DNA of 64,000 nt. Source: an uncultured Opitutales bacterium. GTDB taxonomy: Bacteria; Verrucomicrobiota; Verrucomicrobiia; Opitutales; Intestinicryptomonadaceae. The notes under the pieces are model-generated. The model saw only the letters and a program-made list of their open reading frames with translations. It did no database searches and had not been told where the DNA came from. The stretch is from positions 1 through 64,000 of the forward strand of contig CALXLK010000007.1 of NCBI GenBank assembly GCA_944389175.1. Reading direction: 5' to 3'. Positions 33,477-45,400 of the stretch are shown here, piece after piece (position 1 is the first letter of the stretch; each line of letters opens with the position of its first letter). A program made the translations under genes and the position numbers.

Positions 33477-34070
33477 AGGGAAAATTAATACTCGCGATAA
33501 TGGAATTTTATGCGCATTAGTCAAACCTCATTTTATGTTGCCTATTTTTGTCGTCTCATGAAATTTTCTATATCGTTTTTCCGTTCCGTTTTTGTTTCCC
33601 CGATTGTCTTTTTCTCCGCTTCCGCACTACATACGCTGCCTCAAAAAAAAATGGCGAGATTTGTTATCAAGGTACGGAGCGCATTTAGTTCTCTTGCCAT
33701 AGCGACTTTTTTAGCGCATATGAAAGTGCTTTAAATAGGAGGGTGCAGGGCATTTGTAGGCCTTTGGCACTCTTTCGTTGTATCATAATATACGCCATTT
33801 CCCCTTACTTTGTGGTGCGCGCCATTTTTTCTATAGCACTATAAAATTTATTTCTAAGGCGCTTCTTCCCGACGCGGTGGACATGGGTGGTAATAAGGCG
33901 CTGTGCAAGGCCCTAGCGCAATCTTTAACCCGCAGATGGCTACGCGCTTTCCGATATCATAGCCTGCTTGTTAAGTAGAATAAATCTTCGAATCTATTTG
34001 GCTATGTCTGTTTCTATTCGCACTGCTTTTTTATTAGCGATATTAGTCGGCATAATTCGTTTTAAGCGCA
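33477..34070. other. Intergenic region right of the island
   Basis: About 600 bases with only short, unlikely reading frames. No RNA gene, repeat or promoter pair that I can support. Confidence 0.4.
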
Positions 34071-34099
34071 AAAAAAAACGGCGGGCAAAACGCCGCCGT
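34071..34099 (-). terminator. Rho-independent terminator of the pot operon
   Basis: On the - strand ACGGCGG (34099-34093) pairs with CCGCCGT (34084-34078) around a short loop and is followed by a run of T. It lies 17 bases after the potD stop. Confidence 0.85.
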
Positions 34100-34116
34100 C
34101 TTTGGTCGCCGTTAGT

Positions 34117-35157
34117 CTATTTTTGGTCGAGCTTGATTTCGTCCCAGGTGTCTATGAAGAGCTTGTTCTTTTCGCCCATGTCCTGGATCAACTGCCCGGT
34201 AGTGTACAGCGATTTCGGGAATAACATGTCAACGTCGAAGCCCTTTGCGTATTTCTTCGCCTCGGGAATGGGCGAGAAGTAGCATGTAAAGGCCATGTTG
34301 CGCGCCGCATTCTTGGGGTCGCAAACAAAGTTGATGAATTTGTATGCCAAATCCTTGTGCTGTGCCGTTACGGGTATTACGAGGTCGTCGCAGCTGATTG
34401 AAACGCCTTCGCGCGGTATCATCATATCAAGGTCTTTCGCCTCGGATATCGCCTGAAGGATGTCGCCGCTGTATCCCTGTACTACGAGGAACTCGCCGGA
34501 GGTTATTCCAATCTTGTAAACTTCGTTGTCGAATTTAGCCAGGTTCTTCTTCCATTTGAGTATCTGTTCCTTGGCCTTTTGCAACGCGGCGGGATCGACG
34601 CAGTTTATTTTGTTCCCGGTAAAGAAGAGCCCCGCGCCGATTGTTTCGCGCATGTCGTCAAGCAGAGTCATTCTGCCTTTGAGATCCTCTCTTGAAAATA
34701 CGTTCCACGAATTGTCTATCTTGCCAAGCTTACCCTTGTTGTAGGCTATGCACGTGTACCCGAGCATGTAGGGAACGCTGTATTTCATCGTCTTGTCAAA
34801 GGCGAGGTTCTTTAGGTAGAGCTTGTCGATTTTCTGCGCGTTGGGAATCTTTGACAGATCGAGAGGTTCGATTAGCTTCTGTTCAAACATCAGCTTTGCC
34901 ATGTAGCTTGTGGGCACTATTACATCGTAGCCCTTCGCCCCGGCCTTTAGTTTGGAATACATAAACTCGTTCGAATCAAACGTGTCTATGATGACCTTGC
35001 AGTTGTTTTGCTTTTCGAAGTCGGAGACGAGCCCTTCGTCAATGTAGTCCGACCACGAGTATACGTTGAGGACGGGCTGCGAAGGTCCGCACCCCGTAAT
35101 TAGCATCGCAAGCGCCGCAATCGCGCCGGCCAGTGTTTTTTGTAGTGTGTTTTTCAT
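34117..35157 (-). CDS. potD: Spermidine/putrescine-binding lipoprotein
   Basis: From the ATG at 35157 the product has 346 residues with lipoprotein signal MLITGCGP and the PotD/PotF fold: LNVYSWSDYIDEGLVSDFEK, YDVIVPTSYMAKLM, VPYMLGYTCIAYN. An upstream in-frame start at 35241 would overlap potC and lacks a signal peptide, so it is rejected. It delivers polyamines to the PotBC channel. It is the last gene of the potABCD operon, 31 bases after potC, and a terminator follows. Confidence 0.92.
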   Translation of the reverse strand: MKNTLQKTLAGAIAALAMLITGCGPSQPVLNVYSWSDYIDEGLVSDFEKQNNCKVIIDTFDSNEFMYSKLKAGAKGYDVIVPTSYMAKLMFEQKLIEPLDLSKIPNAQKIDKLYLKNLAFDKTMKYSVPYMLGYTCIAYNKGKLGKIDNSWNVFSREDLKGRMTLLDDMRETIGAGLFFTGNKINCVDPAALQKAKEQILKWKKNLAKFDNEVYKIGITSGEFLVVQGYSGDILQAISEAKDLDMMIPREGVSISCDDLVIPVTAQHKDLAYKFINFVCDPKNAARNMAFTCYFSPIPEAKKYAKGFDVDMLFPKSLYTTGQLIQDMGEKNKLFIDTWDEIKLDQK

Positions 35158-35188
35158 CTTTGTTTCGGAATGAAATTTAGTTTTGAAA

Positions 35189-35998
35189 TCAGTGCTGCGC
35201 CACGGCTCTTGAGGGCGAACTCTTTTTGCGCAGAAGAACATTGCCTATTATCGCAACGGTAAATGTCACTGCCATGAATACGACGGACAGCGCATTGATT
35301 ATAGCCGGAGGCCCGTGTTTCATCATGCTGTAGACCTTGACGGGCAGGGTAGTACTTCCGGGCCCGCCTACAAAGAATGTCACGACAAAGTCGTCCATCG
35401 ATAGGGTAAAGGCCATCATAGCGCCTGCTATTATCCCGGGCAAGAGCAACGGCAATATTATCTTTATGAAAATTCTAAACGAGCCCGCGCCCAGGTCCTG
35501 AGCGGCCTGTATCAGCGCAAAGTCAAAGTCCTGAAGGCGCGCGAGCACGGTAAAGGCCACGTAGCTGACGCAGAAGGTAATGTGCGCCAGAATGACAGTC
35601 GTCAGCCCCAGATCCACCTTGAGGCTCACAAACATAAGCAGCAGGCTTATCCCCATCAGAACGTCGGGAACTACGAGCGGTGCGTATATGAGACCGTAGT
35701 GGAGCCTTTGGACATTGCTGTTTTTGTAGGCGTTTAGAACCCACGCGGCAAGCGTTCCTATTATGGTGGAAAATATCGTAGCCATCAGCGCCACAAACAG
35801 GGTGTTCATCGTGGCGTTTATCACGGAATGGTCTCTAAACAGCGTCTCGTACCACTTCAGCGAAAATCCCGTCCATTTCCCGCCGTAGCGCGACGCATTA
35901 AAAGACATCGTCACCAGCATGACAATGGGCAGATACATGAATATTATGACGAATATCGTCACAAAAAGGGATGTAAAACGCGAGTTTACCTTTGTCAT
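35189..35998 (-). CDS. potC: Spermidine/putrescine ABC transporter permease
   Basis: A 269-residue permease with about six membrane segments and the EAA-type loop LIQAAQDLGAGSFRIFIKIILP, plus the PotC end region SMDDFVVTFFVGGPG. Its ATG overlaps the potB stop by 4 bases. With PotB it forms the inner-membrane polyamine channel. Confidence 0.92.
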   Translation of the reverse strand: MTKVNSRFTSLFVTIFVIIFMYLPIVMLVTMSFNASRYGGKWTGFSLKWYETLFRDHSVINATMNTLFVALMATIFSTIIGTLAAWVLNAYKNSNVQRLHYGLIYAPLVVPDVLMGISLLLMFVSLKVDLGLTTVILAHITFCVSYVAFTVLARLQDFDFALIQAAQDLGAGSFRIFIKIILPLLLPGIIAGAMMAFTLSMDDFVVTFFVGGPGSTTLPVKVYSMMKHGPPAIINALSVVFMAVTFTVAIIGNVLLRKKSSPSRAVAQH

Positions 35999-36921
35999 TT
36001 TACAAGCCCTCCTTCCACATGGCTCTTCAGCGCCGAGCCGGTCGTTTTTGCCACCCGCCTTTGCCTAAGCCACAGTACTATTATTGGAATTGTTATTATT
36101 ATCGAAAGCATTGCAGCCAGCGCCGCCGCTTCCGGCAGATTTCTGTATGCCGAGGCTCTTATTGCTATCTTGTTGCCAAGCATTTCGCCGTTTACCCCGC
36201 CGACAAGGTCGGGAATTGCGTACGAGCCCATCGACGGAATCAGCACGACTAAAATAGCCGTTATTATTCCCCTTCGTATCCCCGGCAGAAAAATCGAATA
36301 AAAGGCCTTAAAGCGCGACGCGCCCAAGTCTTGCGCGGCCTCCAAGAGCGAATAGTTAAACTTTTCGGCCGCGGCGTATATGGGCAAAATTGCAAACGGC
36401 AGGCATGTATAAACCGTCACTATTATCACCGCTCCTATATTGTTTAGCAAAAAAACGTCCGAGGGTATGATACCCATTGCAATCAACGCGCGCCTTAAAA
36501 ATCCTTCGGGATTTAGCAGTATTCGCCACGCAAAAATCCTTATCAGAAAATTTGTCCACAAGGGCATTATAAATATAAGCAGATACCAATACCTGTACTT
36601 GGGGTTCTGCCTCGATATCCAATAGCCTACGGGGATTGAAAGCAGCAGGCATATTACCGTCACGGCAACGCTTACCCACACTGTGCGCCAAAGCACCCAT
36701 ACATACTCGGGACGAAGCACATTCTTTATAGTCTCAAGCGTCCAGCCGTCGTCTATGCCCCCCGACGGGTCGGCGGTCCTGAAGGCTATCGCAAATACGA
36801 GCAGCGACGGTATCAGAAAGAAGAGCAACAGCCACACAACTGAAGGCGCGCTCAATGCCCATTCGGGCACTCCGTGTTTTATTTTTGAGAAGAAACGACC
36901 TATAACTGAGCGGCTGTCCAT
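35995..36921 (-). CDS. potB: Spermidine/putrescine ABC transporter permease
   Basis: The start at 36921 (MDSRSVIGRFF) gives 308 residues and lies 11 bases after the potA stop; a longer frame from 36999 would run into potA. The protein has six membrane segments and the EAA loop LLEAAQDLGASRFKAFYSIFLP, typical of PotB/PotH. It pairs with PotC. Confidence 0.9.
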   Translation of the reverse strand: MDSRSVIGRFFSKIKHGVPEWALSAPSVVWLLLFFLIPSLLVFAIAFRTADPSGGIDDGWTLETIKNVLRPEYVWVLWRTVWVSVAVTVICLLLSIPVGYWISRQNPKYRYWYLLIFIMPLWTNFLIRIFAWRILLNPEGFLRRALIAMGIIPSDVFLLNNIGAVIIVTVYTCLPFAILPIYAAAEKFNYSLLEAAQDLGASRFKAFYSIFLPGIRRGIITAILVVLIPSMGSYAIPDLVGGVNGEMLGNKIAIRASAYRNLPEAAALAAMLSIIITIPIIVLWLRQRRVAKTTGSALKSHVEGGLVK

Positions 36922-36932
36922 TTCACGAAAAG

Positions 36933-38024
36933 CTAATGCGGTGATTCCAACAGTGTGACGTCGTCCCGATGCCAAGCCACCCAGACTTTGTCGCCCCACG
37001 TGGGCTGTTTAAAGTCGAGCGAACAGCGGTTATGCTGCATGACGACGTTTATCCGGTAATCTTTGACCCGCACCCAATAGCGGGTTTGCGCCCCCTGGTA
37101 GACTATGTCTTCCACGACGCCCTCGCAATTATTCAGGTTGTCGCCGGGCTCTTTCATAAATATTGAGAACTTTTCCGGTCGAATGCTCACCGTTACGCGG
37201 TCGCCCTTTTCAAACTTTTTGTCGTTGTAGGCGGGGTATTCTCCAAGCCCGACCATGTCTATCTTTGTGTATTCCCTGTCTATGTTCTCGGTGACTGTGC
37301 CCTCAAAAAAATTCGTATCGCCTATAAACGAGGCCACAAAGCGCGTCTTCGGGTTTTCATATATTTCAGCCGGAGTGCCAATCTGCTCTATCTTCCCGTT
37401 GTTCATGACCGCTATGCGGTCGCTGAGGCTCATGGCTTCCCCCTGGTCGTGCGTTACGTATATGAACGTAGTTCCAACCTCGTCGTGGATTCGGTCGAGC
37501 TCCAGAAGCATGTATTGGCGCAGTTTCAAGTCCAGCGCTGCAAGCGGTTCGTCGAGCAATAATAGCTTCGGCTTGTTTATAAGCGCGCGCGCTATTGCTA
37601 TTCTCTGCTTTTGACCGCCGCTTATGTTTGCAGGCATCCTGTCTCCCAGGTCCTTTAGGCGGATTATCTCGAGCATTTCGTCGACCATCTTTTCAACTTC
37701 CGCCTCTTTTATACCGGAGGTTCTCGGCCCGAATGCTATATTGTCGCGCACCGACATATGCGGAAAAAGCGCGTAATTTTGAAAAACGGTATTAATTTTT
37801 CTTTTGTTGGGGGGGAGGTTCGTTATCTCCTCGTTGTCCAGGAATATCTTCCCGCCGTCCGGTTCTTCGAAGCCGCCAATCATTCGCAAAATCGTCGTCT
37901 TCCCGCAACCGCTGGGCCCAAGCAGGGAGAAAACCTCGCCGCGCTTGACGCAAAAACTTGCGTCGTCTACAACGTGGTTTTCTCCAAAATATTTCTGTAG
38001 ATTCCCTAACTCAAAAAAATCCAT
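36933..38024 (-). CDS. potA: Spermidine/putrescine ABC transporter ATPase
   Basis: A 363-residue ABC ATPase with Walker A GPSGCGKT (36-43), signature NISGGQKQRIAIARAL, Walker B LLLLDEPLAALD and a C-terminal TOBE-type domain (about 240-360). Sequence and order fit PotA. First gene of the potABCD operon, which imports polyamines at the inner membrane. No regulatory site is evident upstream. Confidence 0.92.
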   Translation of the reverse strand: MDFFELGNLQKYFGENHVVDDASFCVKRGEVFSLLGPSGCGKTTILRMIGGFEEPDGGKIFLDNEEITNLPPNKRKINTVFQNYALFPHMSVRDNIAFGPRTSGIKEAEVEKMVDEMLEIIRLKDLGDRMPANISGGQKQRIAIARALINKPKLLLLDEPLAALDLKLRQYMLLELDRIHDEVGTTFIYVTHDQGEAMSLSDRIAVMNNGKIEQIGTPAEIYENPKTRFVASFIGDTNFFEGTVTENIDREYTKIDMVGLGEYPAYNDKKFEKGDRVTVSIRPEKFSIFMKEPGDNLNNCEGVVEDIVYQGAQTRYWVRVKDYRINVVMQHNRCSLDFKQPTWGDKVWVAWHRDDVTLLESPH

Positions 38025-38751
38025 TTCTATTTTTGTAAAATCACCTCTGAAAAAAAACCATATCGATCTTTTTTAAAAGCTTTTTTTTTACTTTTTCGCC
38101 AAATAGCGCCGTTGCTTTCGAGGGTAAGGGCGTTTGGAGCGCGCGGCGTTTCTTTTAATCGCGTTTTTGGAAAATATCCCGTTGGCAGGCGCTTCGTATT
38201 TGACGGCGTTTTTTTCGGTATTGCCTAACTGAGGTTTCTCTTCCCTTTAGATTTCCGTTTGCTTTGGGCCGATGCGTAAAATACTGTCGGCACATGGCAG
38301 AGAACATTGGGCGCGCAAAATAGATCTAAAAGTCGTTTTCCTTTTTTCCCATATTCCTCTCTCTCCCTTTCCAACACCACACGAACACCGCACGAAATAA
38401 ATTTTGTTTTGTTGCAGCTTAGATATACTCCCATTTTGCGCAACGGCCGATTATTCTGTTTAATGCGGCTACAAAAGCAGCTGTTTTTTCCCCTCCCCCC
38501 AATGTCTATTAAAAATATTCCTCTTAATTTTGCTTAGGGCAGGGGGCTCCCGGCATATATTTTTTTTGAAGTAAAAAGAGGGCGCTACTTGTCTTATTTT
38601 TTTGTTTTTTTTGCCCCGCTTAGGGATTCATTCTCCTTTTTTGTTCTTATTTATAGAGATTTCCCGGCAGTATTTTGCCGTTCGGCCTTTTGGTATGCGA
38701 TAAGGAAGAATACATAACTGCAATTCTATGCGCGGCGTATCCATTTTTCGC
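38025..38751. other. Intergenic region upstream of potA
   Basis: About 730 bases, T-rich, with only unlikely short frames. It must contain the potA promoter on the - strand, but I cannot point to convincing hexamers. Confidence 0.4.
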
Positions 38752-38777
38752 AAAAAAAAACGCGCCTTGCGGCGCGT
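38752..38777 (-). terminator. Rho-independent terminator of the pseudopilin-like operon
   Basis: On the - strand ACGCGCC-gcaa-GGCGCGT forms a 7-bp GC-rich stem with a tetraloop, followed by a long T run (the A run at 38752-38760 on the + strand). It lies 10 bases after the stop of the 38787-39482 gene. Confidence 0.88.
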
Positions 38778-38786
38778 GTACAAAAT

Positions 38787-39482
38787 TTAAAACTGAACAA
38801 TGCTTACGTTTAAGCTGGGTATTTCTTTGTTTGAAGAGTCGTATATTAACATGAGAGAACGCCTGTCACGCTGGTATGTCATTCTGCTCCTATACGATAT
38901 TTCCCACTTCCCCTGGACTTTTGCCGCTATTACAATCGGTTCGGACTGCACATTTCTTTTCCTCTGTGTAAATACGGCATTCGCGTAGGATCTCAGAAAC
39001 TTTTTGTCTTCTCCAAACATTATCGCCAAGCCCCGTTTTGTCATGTTCATTATGGCGATTTTGCCCTTGGGGATTTTGTCCGGAGAGACGTTGATGGGAT
39101 AGAAGCTGGCGGAATTGCCGGACTCAATCATCAACATGAATATCTCCCCTGCATTCGGCAGATCGACCCTCGATACCGCGCGGTAATCTTTGTCGTCGTT
39201 GCCTTTGCCGACCTTGCGGTAGAGCGTCAATGTTTTCGGGCCCTGGTAGCTTATGCGTATATCGTCACTTCCCGTGCTTCCAAAACTTGCCCATGCCGAG
39301 CCGTTTTTGTACCAGAATGACTGGTCAACGTCTTTCTTTGCCACTTGCCCGTGGGGGGAAAACGAGCTTTGCAGAGAAAACCTGTATATGTGAATCGTCG
39401 CGTTTATCTGCGCATGCGCAACAGCGCAGAAAACGCACGAAACTATACATAGTGTGAGCTTTTTTAGAAATGTAATTTTCAT
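38787..39482 (-). CDS. Secreted protein of unknown function beside the giant pseudopilin-like protein
   Basis: A 231-residue protein with a clean signal peptide (about 1-24, cleavage after AHA). The mature part is mostly beta-type sequence (ATIHIYRFSLQSSF, KTLTLYRKVGKG) and mentions no recognised family. It begins 3 bases after the stop of the 1979-residue protein and shares its terminator, so the two are co-expressed and may act together at the cell surface. Confidence 0.7.
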   Translation of the reverse strand: MKITFLKKLTLCIVSCVFCAVAHAQINATIHIYRFSLQSSFSPHGQVAKKDVDQSFWYKNGSAWASFGSTGSDDIRISYQGPKTLTLYRKVGKGNDDKDYRAVSRVDLPNAGEIFMLMIESGNSASFYPINVSPDKIPKGKIAIMNMTKRGLAIMFGEDKKFLRSYANAVFTQRKRNVQSEPIVIAAKVQGKWEISYRSRMTYQRDRRSLMLIYDSSNKEIPSLNVSIVQF

Positions 39483-39485
39483 CTG

Positions 39486-42400
39486 CTATATTTCGTTTTC
39501 GTTCAACCATCTAAACGATACAATCTTGAAGCGGCGGCCGAGAGCCTGGTTTATCTTGGTCAAACCTCCATTCGTATCGTTCATTACCGTGTTGTATTCC
39601 TCTAACCCATACTGGTAGCCGAGTTCCTTTTCACGGCCATAGACGTCTTCGGGCGCGTTGCCGAACTCGGAATTATCCATGTATTCGGGCGTGCGCTGAA
39701 CGACCATTTCGCACCATGCTTTCGCCTCGACAACTCCGGAAACGGGGTTGCGTATTTCTCCGTAGGCCCTAATCTTAAACGTGTCGGAGCGAACAGTAAG
39801 GAACGAACCTAAGCGCGCGAGTATGTCTTGCTGCATCAAGTATGCCGGCGCTCCCGTGGCTATCGGACCGACAGCGGCCCTCCAGTTTTCCCAGACATCC
39901 TTTGAGTCTTCAAAATACCTGTATATGTTGTCTCCCTGCCAGCTGCTGTTGAGGTCGCTGACATCTTTGCCGATTACGTAGCGGTTGTTGAAGTTGCTGT
40001 TTATCGACGTGGCGTCAATAGCCGCCTGCAGAACGCCCTTTTGGGCATGGCCTACGCGGTACGTCTCGCCGCCGGTTCTCATGAAAGAGCGCAAGTCAGA
40101 CTCGGTAATCCTTCGCTGCTGGTTGTCCAGCGAAAGCAGATTTTCCTCCCTGGCTTTCTTGTATGCGTACTTTTCCTCGGCTGAATAATTTGCCGCAAGG
40201 CGGTTGACAAAGTCGCTCATCGAATAGAACGGCCCCCTGTCTTTTATGTGCGCGACTATCGACGAGGCCAATTCTTCAATCTCTTCATCGGACAACGCGC
40301 GATAGCCCGTAAACAGAGCCTCTTCCTGCGAGATGTTCGTAGAATTTGTGACTTTGTTGTTGGCCCTGAGCGGAGCCTGCCACCTATGGAAAGGCGCCGA
40401 ATTTGTGTTGTCGCTCGTGCCTCTTTCGTAGCCTTCTATCGTCTGGCCGTAGTATGTCGAGAGGACCGCCTTCCAAGCGTCGACACTTACCGAATTTACG
40501 TTAAACGGACCGTTTATCCACAGTTTCGATGCATTTTGGTCGAACTGCTTGTCCGACTCCTCCTCGGAATACTTCATTTGGTTGACCGTCAGAACCCTGT
40601 CTTCCCTGTCGGTCGAAATGTATTGTATCCTCGGATTCAAAGGCGTGGCGTATCCGCGGCCCATAGAGAAGTTGGAGCCCAGATCGTTGTTCCTGTATGG
40701 AAGAGTCGAGAAGAAATATTCATCCCAAAGAGCGTCATTTAGATGCCACGACAAGTCGTAGACTACATTCTTTTCCTCGTATTCTTCGCGCGTGCCGTAA
40801 GTTTGCCCGTATCCTTTGCAAAATCTGTTCGGGTAGTTGTTGGCTGTTGAAGAGCCGTCGAGCCAAAGCACTTGGTACGTGTACTCGGGACATACCCTCA
40901 ACGGGCAGAGCGAATTGCCTATTGCCATGCCCGCCATCAGAGCCTCGGGGCTGAAGAGGCCGTAAGAGTAGGGCCACGGACGGTTTGCGTCCTTTTGGCT
41001 CGCAAACGGGGCGTCGCCGCCGTTCCAGTTGGATGTGGCGTCCCACTTGCCCGTTCCAAAGTTGAGGTTCGCCGCAGAGAGGTTTGCTATGTTGTGCACG
41101 ACTTCTTCCTCGCGCAATATGTGGTGCAGCGGATTTGTATCGGTGCCGCTTGTCTGGGTCAGGCCGACATACGCCGTCGAATCGCTGGGGCCGGGAATTT
41201 TATATCCCATCTGGCTAAGTCCGCCGCCGGGGGCCCTGTTGCCGCCGTCGTACGACTTGTTGTAATAGACAATGCTCGTTGCAATGGCGCTTTTTACCGT
41301 CATACCCCAGGCCCTGTTTCTCATGTCCTGCTTCGTATCGGATACTTCCTGCGCGTTGTAGTCTATGTTGTAGTATGTGGCAAGGAGCGTGCCATTGACA
41401 AAGAGCCTGCGGTTGTGAATCGGCTTTGCGCCCGGCTGCGACTCGTTGTCGTCGTCGGCATAAGGCAATCCAAACATATATCCATAGGGGATAAACCTGC
41501 ACTGCTGGTCGGAAATTACGTTGGCTAAAACCGACGTGTAGTCGTCATTCGAGACTTGCCCAGAATTCAACAGCAAGTTGGGTGCCAGAGCCCTCGATCC
41601 GGGAAGGAAGTCTCCGGCCAGGCCCCTCGTTATGCCCGATGTGTTTGCCGCCGGGTTGTAAGGCCAGAAGTTTGCCGAGTGGCGGCGCGGATTTATCGGT
41701 AGCCAGTTGAGGAAGAATCTTCCGTTGAAGGCGTCTCTTGCGTCTTGCGATAGCGCATTCCATTTCTCAAGGCTGCTTTCCTTTATGGCCTCGAGCATAT
41801 CCTCGCGTACGTTCTGGTTGTTTGCAAGCCACTGGTCGAGCCGCTCGTACATAAGGTACTGCTGGTCATTGCTGTAGCAGGCCAGCGGTGTGAGCGCTAT
41901 CATGTTCCTCGGGCTTGAGCCGCCCCCGTTTGAGGGACGGATAAATCCGGCAAAATGCCAGTTGTTGTAGCGGTCTTCCTCCCAGTTGCTACCATGCCAC
42001 CGGTACGTCATGGCGGGGTTCGGGAAACTCGGGTATTTCGAGCCCAAGAAGTTTCTCCTGCCCTTGAAGAATGCAAGCAGGGGAACATAGTCGGGGAAAC
42101 CGTAGTTTAGGCGCCTATGCCAGTCTCCGGTCGGGTAGTCGCTTATGTTGCTAAACGTCATGCCCTCTTTCTTGTATATCCAGATTGAAAGCATGATTTC
42201 CGGATATGTATCTACGGCATTGCTCTCGTTGGTGTCGTAAGATGTGTGCGAACGCGACAGGCAGTAGGCCATGGGAGTGTCAAACACCCTCATATAATAC
42301 GGAGTAATACGGCTGCCGTTGTTTTCGCAGTTGGGGAATACCGCAGTGTCCTCCATGTCTATAAGAATATTTGATATGCTTAAGCTTGAGGACGTCCTGC

Positions 42401-45400
42401 CATTGGGGTCGGTGTGCGGGTATCTCCTGATTTCATTCAAATCAAACAGAATGTATGGATTTGGCAACTGCGAATCGAGCTGGTTTTGCCCGATTACACC
42501 CGTGGTTACAATAGGCCTGTTGTTGTTGTACTTGGCGTTGTGCTCGAGCTCCGGATGGGGCACATCTATATAGAAACAGCCGCCCAGATTGCCGCCCTCG
42601 CCAATCGGCAACATCATGGCATTCAGCGTTTCATACGGCGATACGCTCTTGGAATCGTCCTCCAATATTCCGCTCGGACCATTGCGCGTTCCGTCGGGAT
42701 TTGTTGTTCCGTTATTTGTGGGATTGCCCAAATAATTTATGGGCTTTCTCATGGCAAATACCTTTGATGCACCTGGATTTATGCCGCTTGTGTCCCTTGC
42801 CAGGAATATGAGGTCGGGCGTCTGGTGGTAGTCGAATGTCATGAGGTTGTCAAGCGACCTCGAGTCGACTAGCGTAGCCGCTATGCCTCGTTGCGCGTAG
42901 AAGAATATGTCGTGGCTGCTCTGCAGTCTCGACGCATAGCTTCCGTGGCAGAGGTTTACATAAAGATTGTTCAAGAAAAGCGGGATTTTTGCTATCCTTG
43001 CGTATCTGCCCAGCTCACCGATGTTGTACCCCCTTGAATAACTCGGCGTATTCTTCCTGAAGCTCCAAGACGACATCGTGCTGTCGGAGGCCGAAGGCAC
43101 CATGTTGTCTTCGGACACTATCGAGCGCCAGTTCTGCGGCTGGTCGTCCTTGACGGTTGTCGGCCAGAACGTGCTCGTGTACTCGTACGAGGCCGAAAAT
43201 CCGGGGAATCTGGTCTTGTCCAGCGACGAATTTAGCGCCATTCTGCTGTTTGCAACTTCGCCGTAACCAAGCGGCAGCCACGGGCGCGACCTCGTCGACA
43301 GCGAGTAAAACGGTATCGTCGACGACATTTTGTTTGCGTAGGCCTTGTTGCCGCGGCCTATGTTGCCGGCGTCTCCGCTCAACGGATCGTACTGGTGGTA
43401 GTACGCGCCACCGTCCCAGCTGCCACCGTAGCTGCCAGTGTTCGACCACATGCCCATGTGATAGGCATGGAAACCGTTTTTCTTCATGAAGTTGACGTTG
43501 CCGTCTATATTGTTTTCACCGTTTGCCCTGGGGCGGAACTGCACCTTTTCGGTGTACAGGTCTCTCAAGCACTGGAAATAGCTGCCAGTCTGGTAGCCGA
43601 TTGCAAACCTGAACGAGCCTATCGGGTTGTGGTATTCTTGGAAGTCTCTTGCCGATACGCGGATTGCATAGTAGGCGTCCTCGCCTATCTTGGTGTCGTA
43701 CGGATTCCACAAGACCAACGTGGGTATTATGTGGAGCCTCAAGCCGTATCTTTCCTGCCCGTAGTCGACGAGCGCGGGCACGTAGTGTACCTGGAAACGC
43801 TTGACGACGGGCTTTGCGCCGAAACGGTCGTCTGTCTGCACCCTCGCGCTGATCTCGGAGTTATTCGATTCGTTGGGAGCCCTCAAGTTGTAGTACGAGC
43901 GCAACTGGTCCCATAGGGCTCCGCCCGGGTCTTTCCACAACATCGTGTCGCAGAAAATCTCGTTCCAGTCGTTGACTGTGCCGTCGCGGCCGAACGACTG
44001 CTTGGGATGCTGCTGGTCTGCCGAGCCTTCAACTGCTATGTCTTCGCGCTCGAACATTTGCGGGCCAAATATGTGGCCGGAAAAATCGCGGTTGCCGATG
44101 AACTGCTTGTCAGTCAAGTACGGCTTCTTTTCGCGGCGCATTCTCCAGTCGGAGTCGCCGGTGACAAACTTAATTGGGTAGGCCGTCGTCTTTGTGAAGA
44201 AGCCAGACACGCCGTAGGGCCTCGGGAAGTATTCGGGTATGGTGCGGATCTCAGCCTCGGTTGTGCGAGCGTGCTCGTCGTCCAGCCCGTTCGTTTGGAT
44301 AAGACCCAAAGAGAGGTCCTTCTTCAGACCGCCGTCCCTGACGTTTACAAGCAGGCCCTTTGTGTCGCAAGTGGCCGCATGGAAGAGGTATTTCGACGGG
44401 GGAGTGTCCGGCGATACGTTCTGCGATGCTGCAACATCAAGCATATCAAGAAAATACGCGCCGCGGGCTATCATCATACCCGAGGTGTCTGCACCGTCGT
44501 CATCGAGCGTGATGTCGTACATCTTGCCGCCGTTTTCCCCTACTGTCAGACCCTGGACACCGGAATAGAACGGCAGGCTCTGTACCCTGAACTTTACCGT
44601 GTCAGCTTCGCGCTTGAATTCGTAGGGGGCTATCGCATTCAAAGACGCCTTTTGTCCCTCGTCGGCAACCCACCAGGCTATTCTCGTTTGTATGCCTGTG
44701 TCGCGCTCAATCCCCTCCGAGTCGTTGGCGTCGGCCTCGAGCGTTACAAGCGGCGCCATGACGTCGTCGAAGGCGTCGTTGACTCCGTCTGAGCGCCTGT
44801 ATGAATTCTGCGTGACGAGCTTTACCGAATTCGTGTCGGTTAGGCGCGAGTCCGGCCTGTATTCGACTTCCGAGCGCGTGCTTCCGCTTAAGACCTTGTC
44901 TTCGCAGGCAACTTCGTTTCCGGATACAAGCCACGTCATCGCCTTGTCGAGCACGGCGTCGACGTATCCAGAACGCGACTGTGCCCGCGTCTGCTTGTCG
45001 GGCTGGTAGCCGCGCTTTGAATGCCATACGCCCACCCAGTGGCGGTTGGCGTCGGTCGTCCCGGACGTGTCTTCGGCGTCGGTGCGGCGAATGCCCATGG
45101 GCGAAGACCACCAGTCAAAATCGGAATCGGTATCAAGGGCAGTTATCCCGGAAAATACGGACGAGGTGAACATGCCGGCGCTGGCCGTTATTCGCTGGTC
45201 GGGCCCCAGCGCCGTTTGAACCTGGGCCATCGCCTTATATGCCGAGAATTTTGCGGCCTGGCGCGCCTTAAAAGCGTTTACGTTTTGGCGACTGAGCCTC
45301 ATCTGCATGCTGACCATCGTAGCCAGCGACACCGTCAGCAACACCATAAAGCCCATTAGCGCCAGTGCCAGCACGAGCGCAAAAGCCTTCCTTTGTTTCT

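Noticed and set aside
41029-44792. Several long + strand open frames opposite the giant pseudopilin-like gene
   Set aside because: They are shadows of the - strand gene; its codon pattern, signal helix and continuity are much more convincing.
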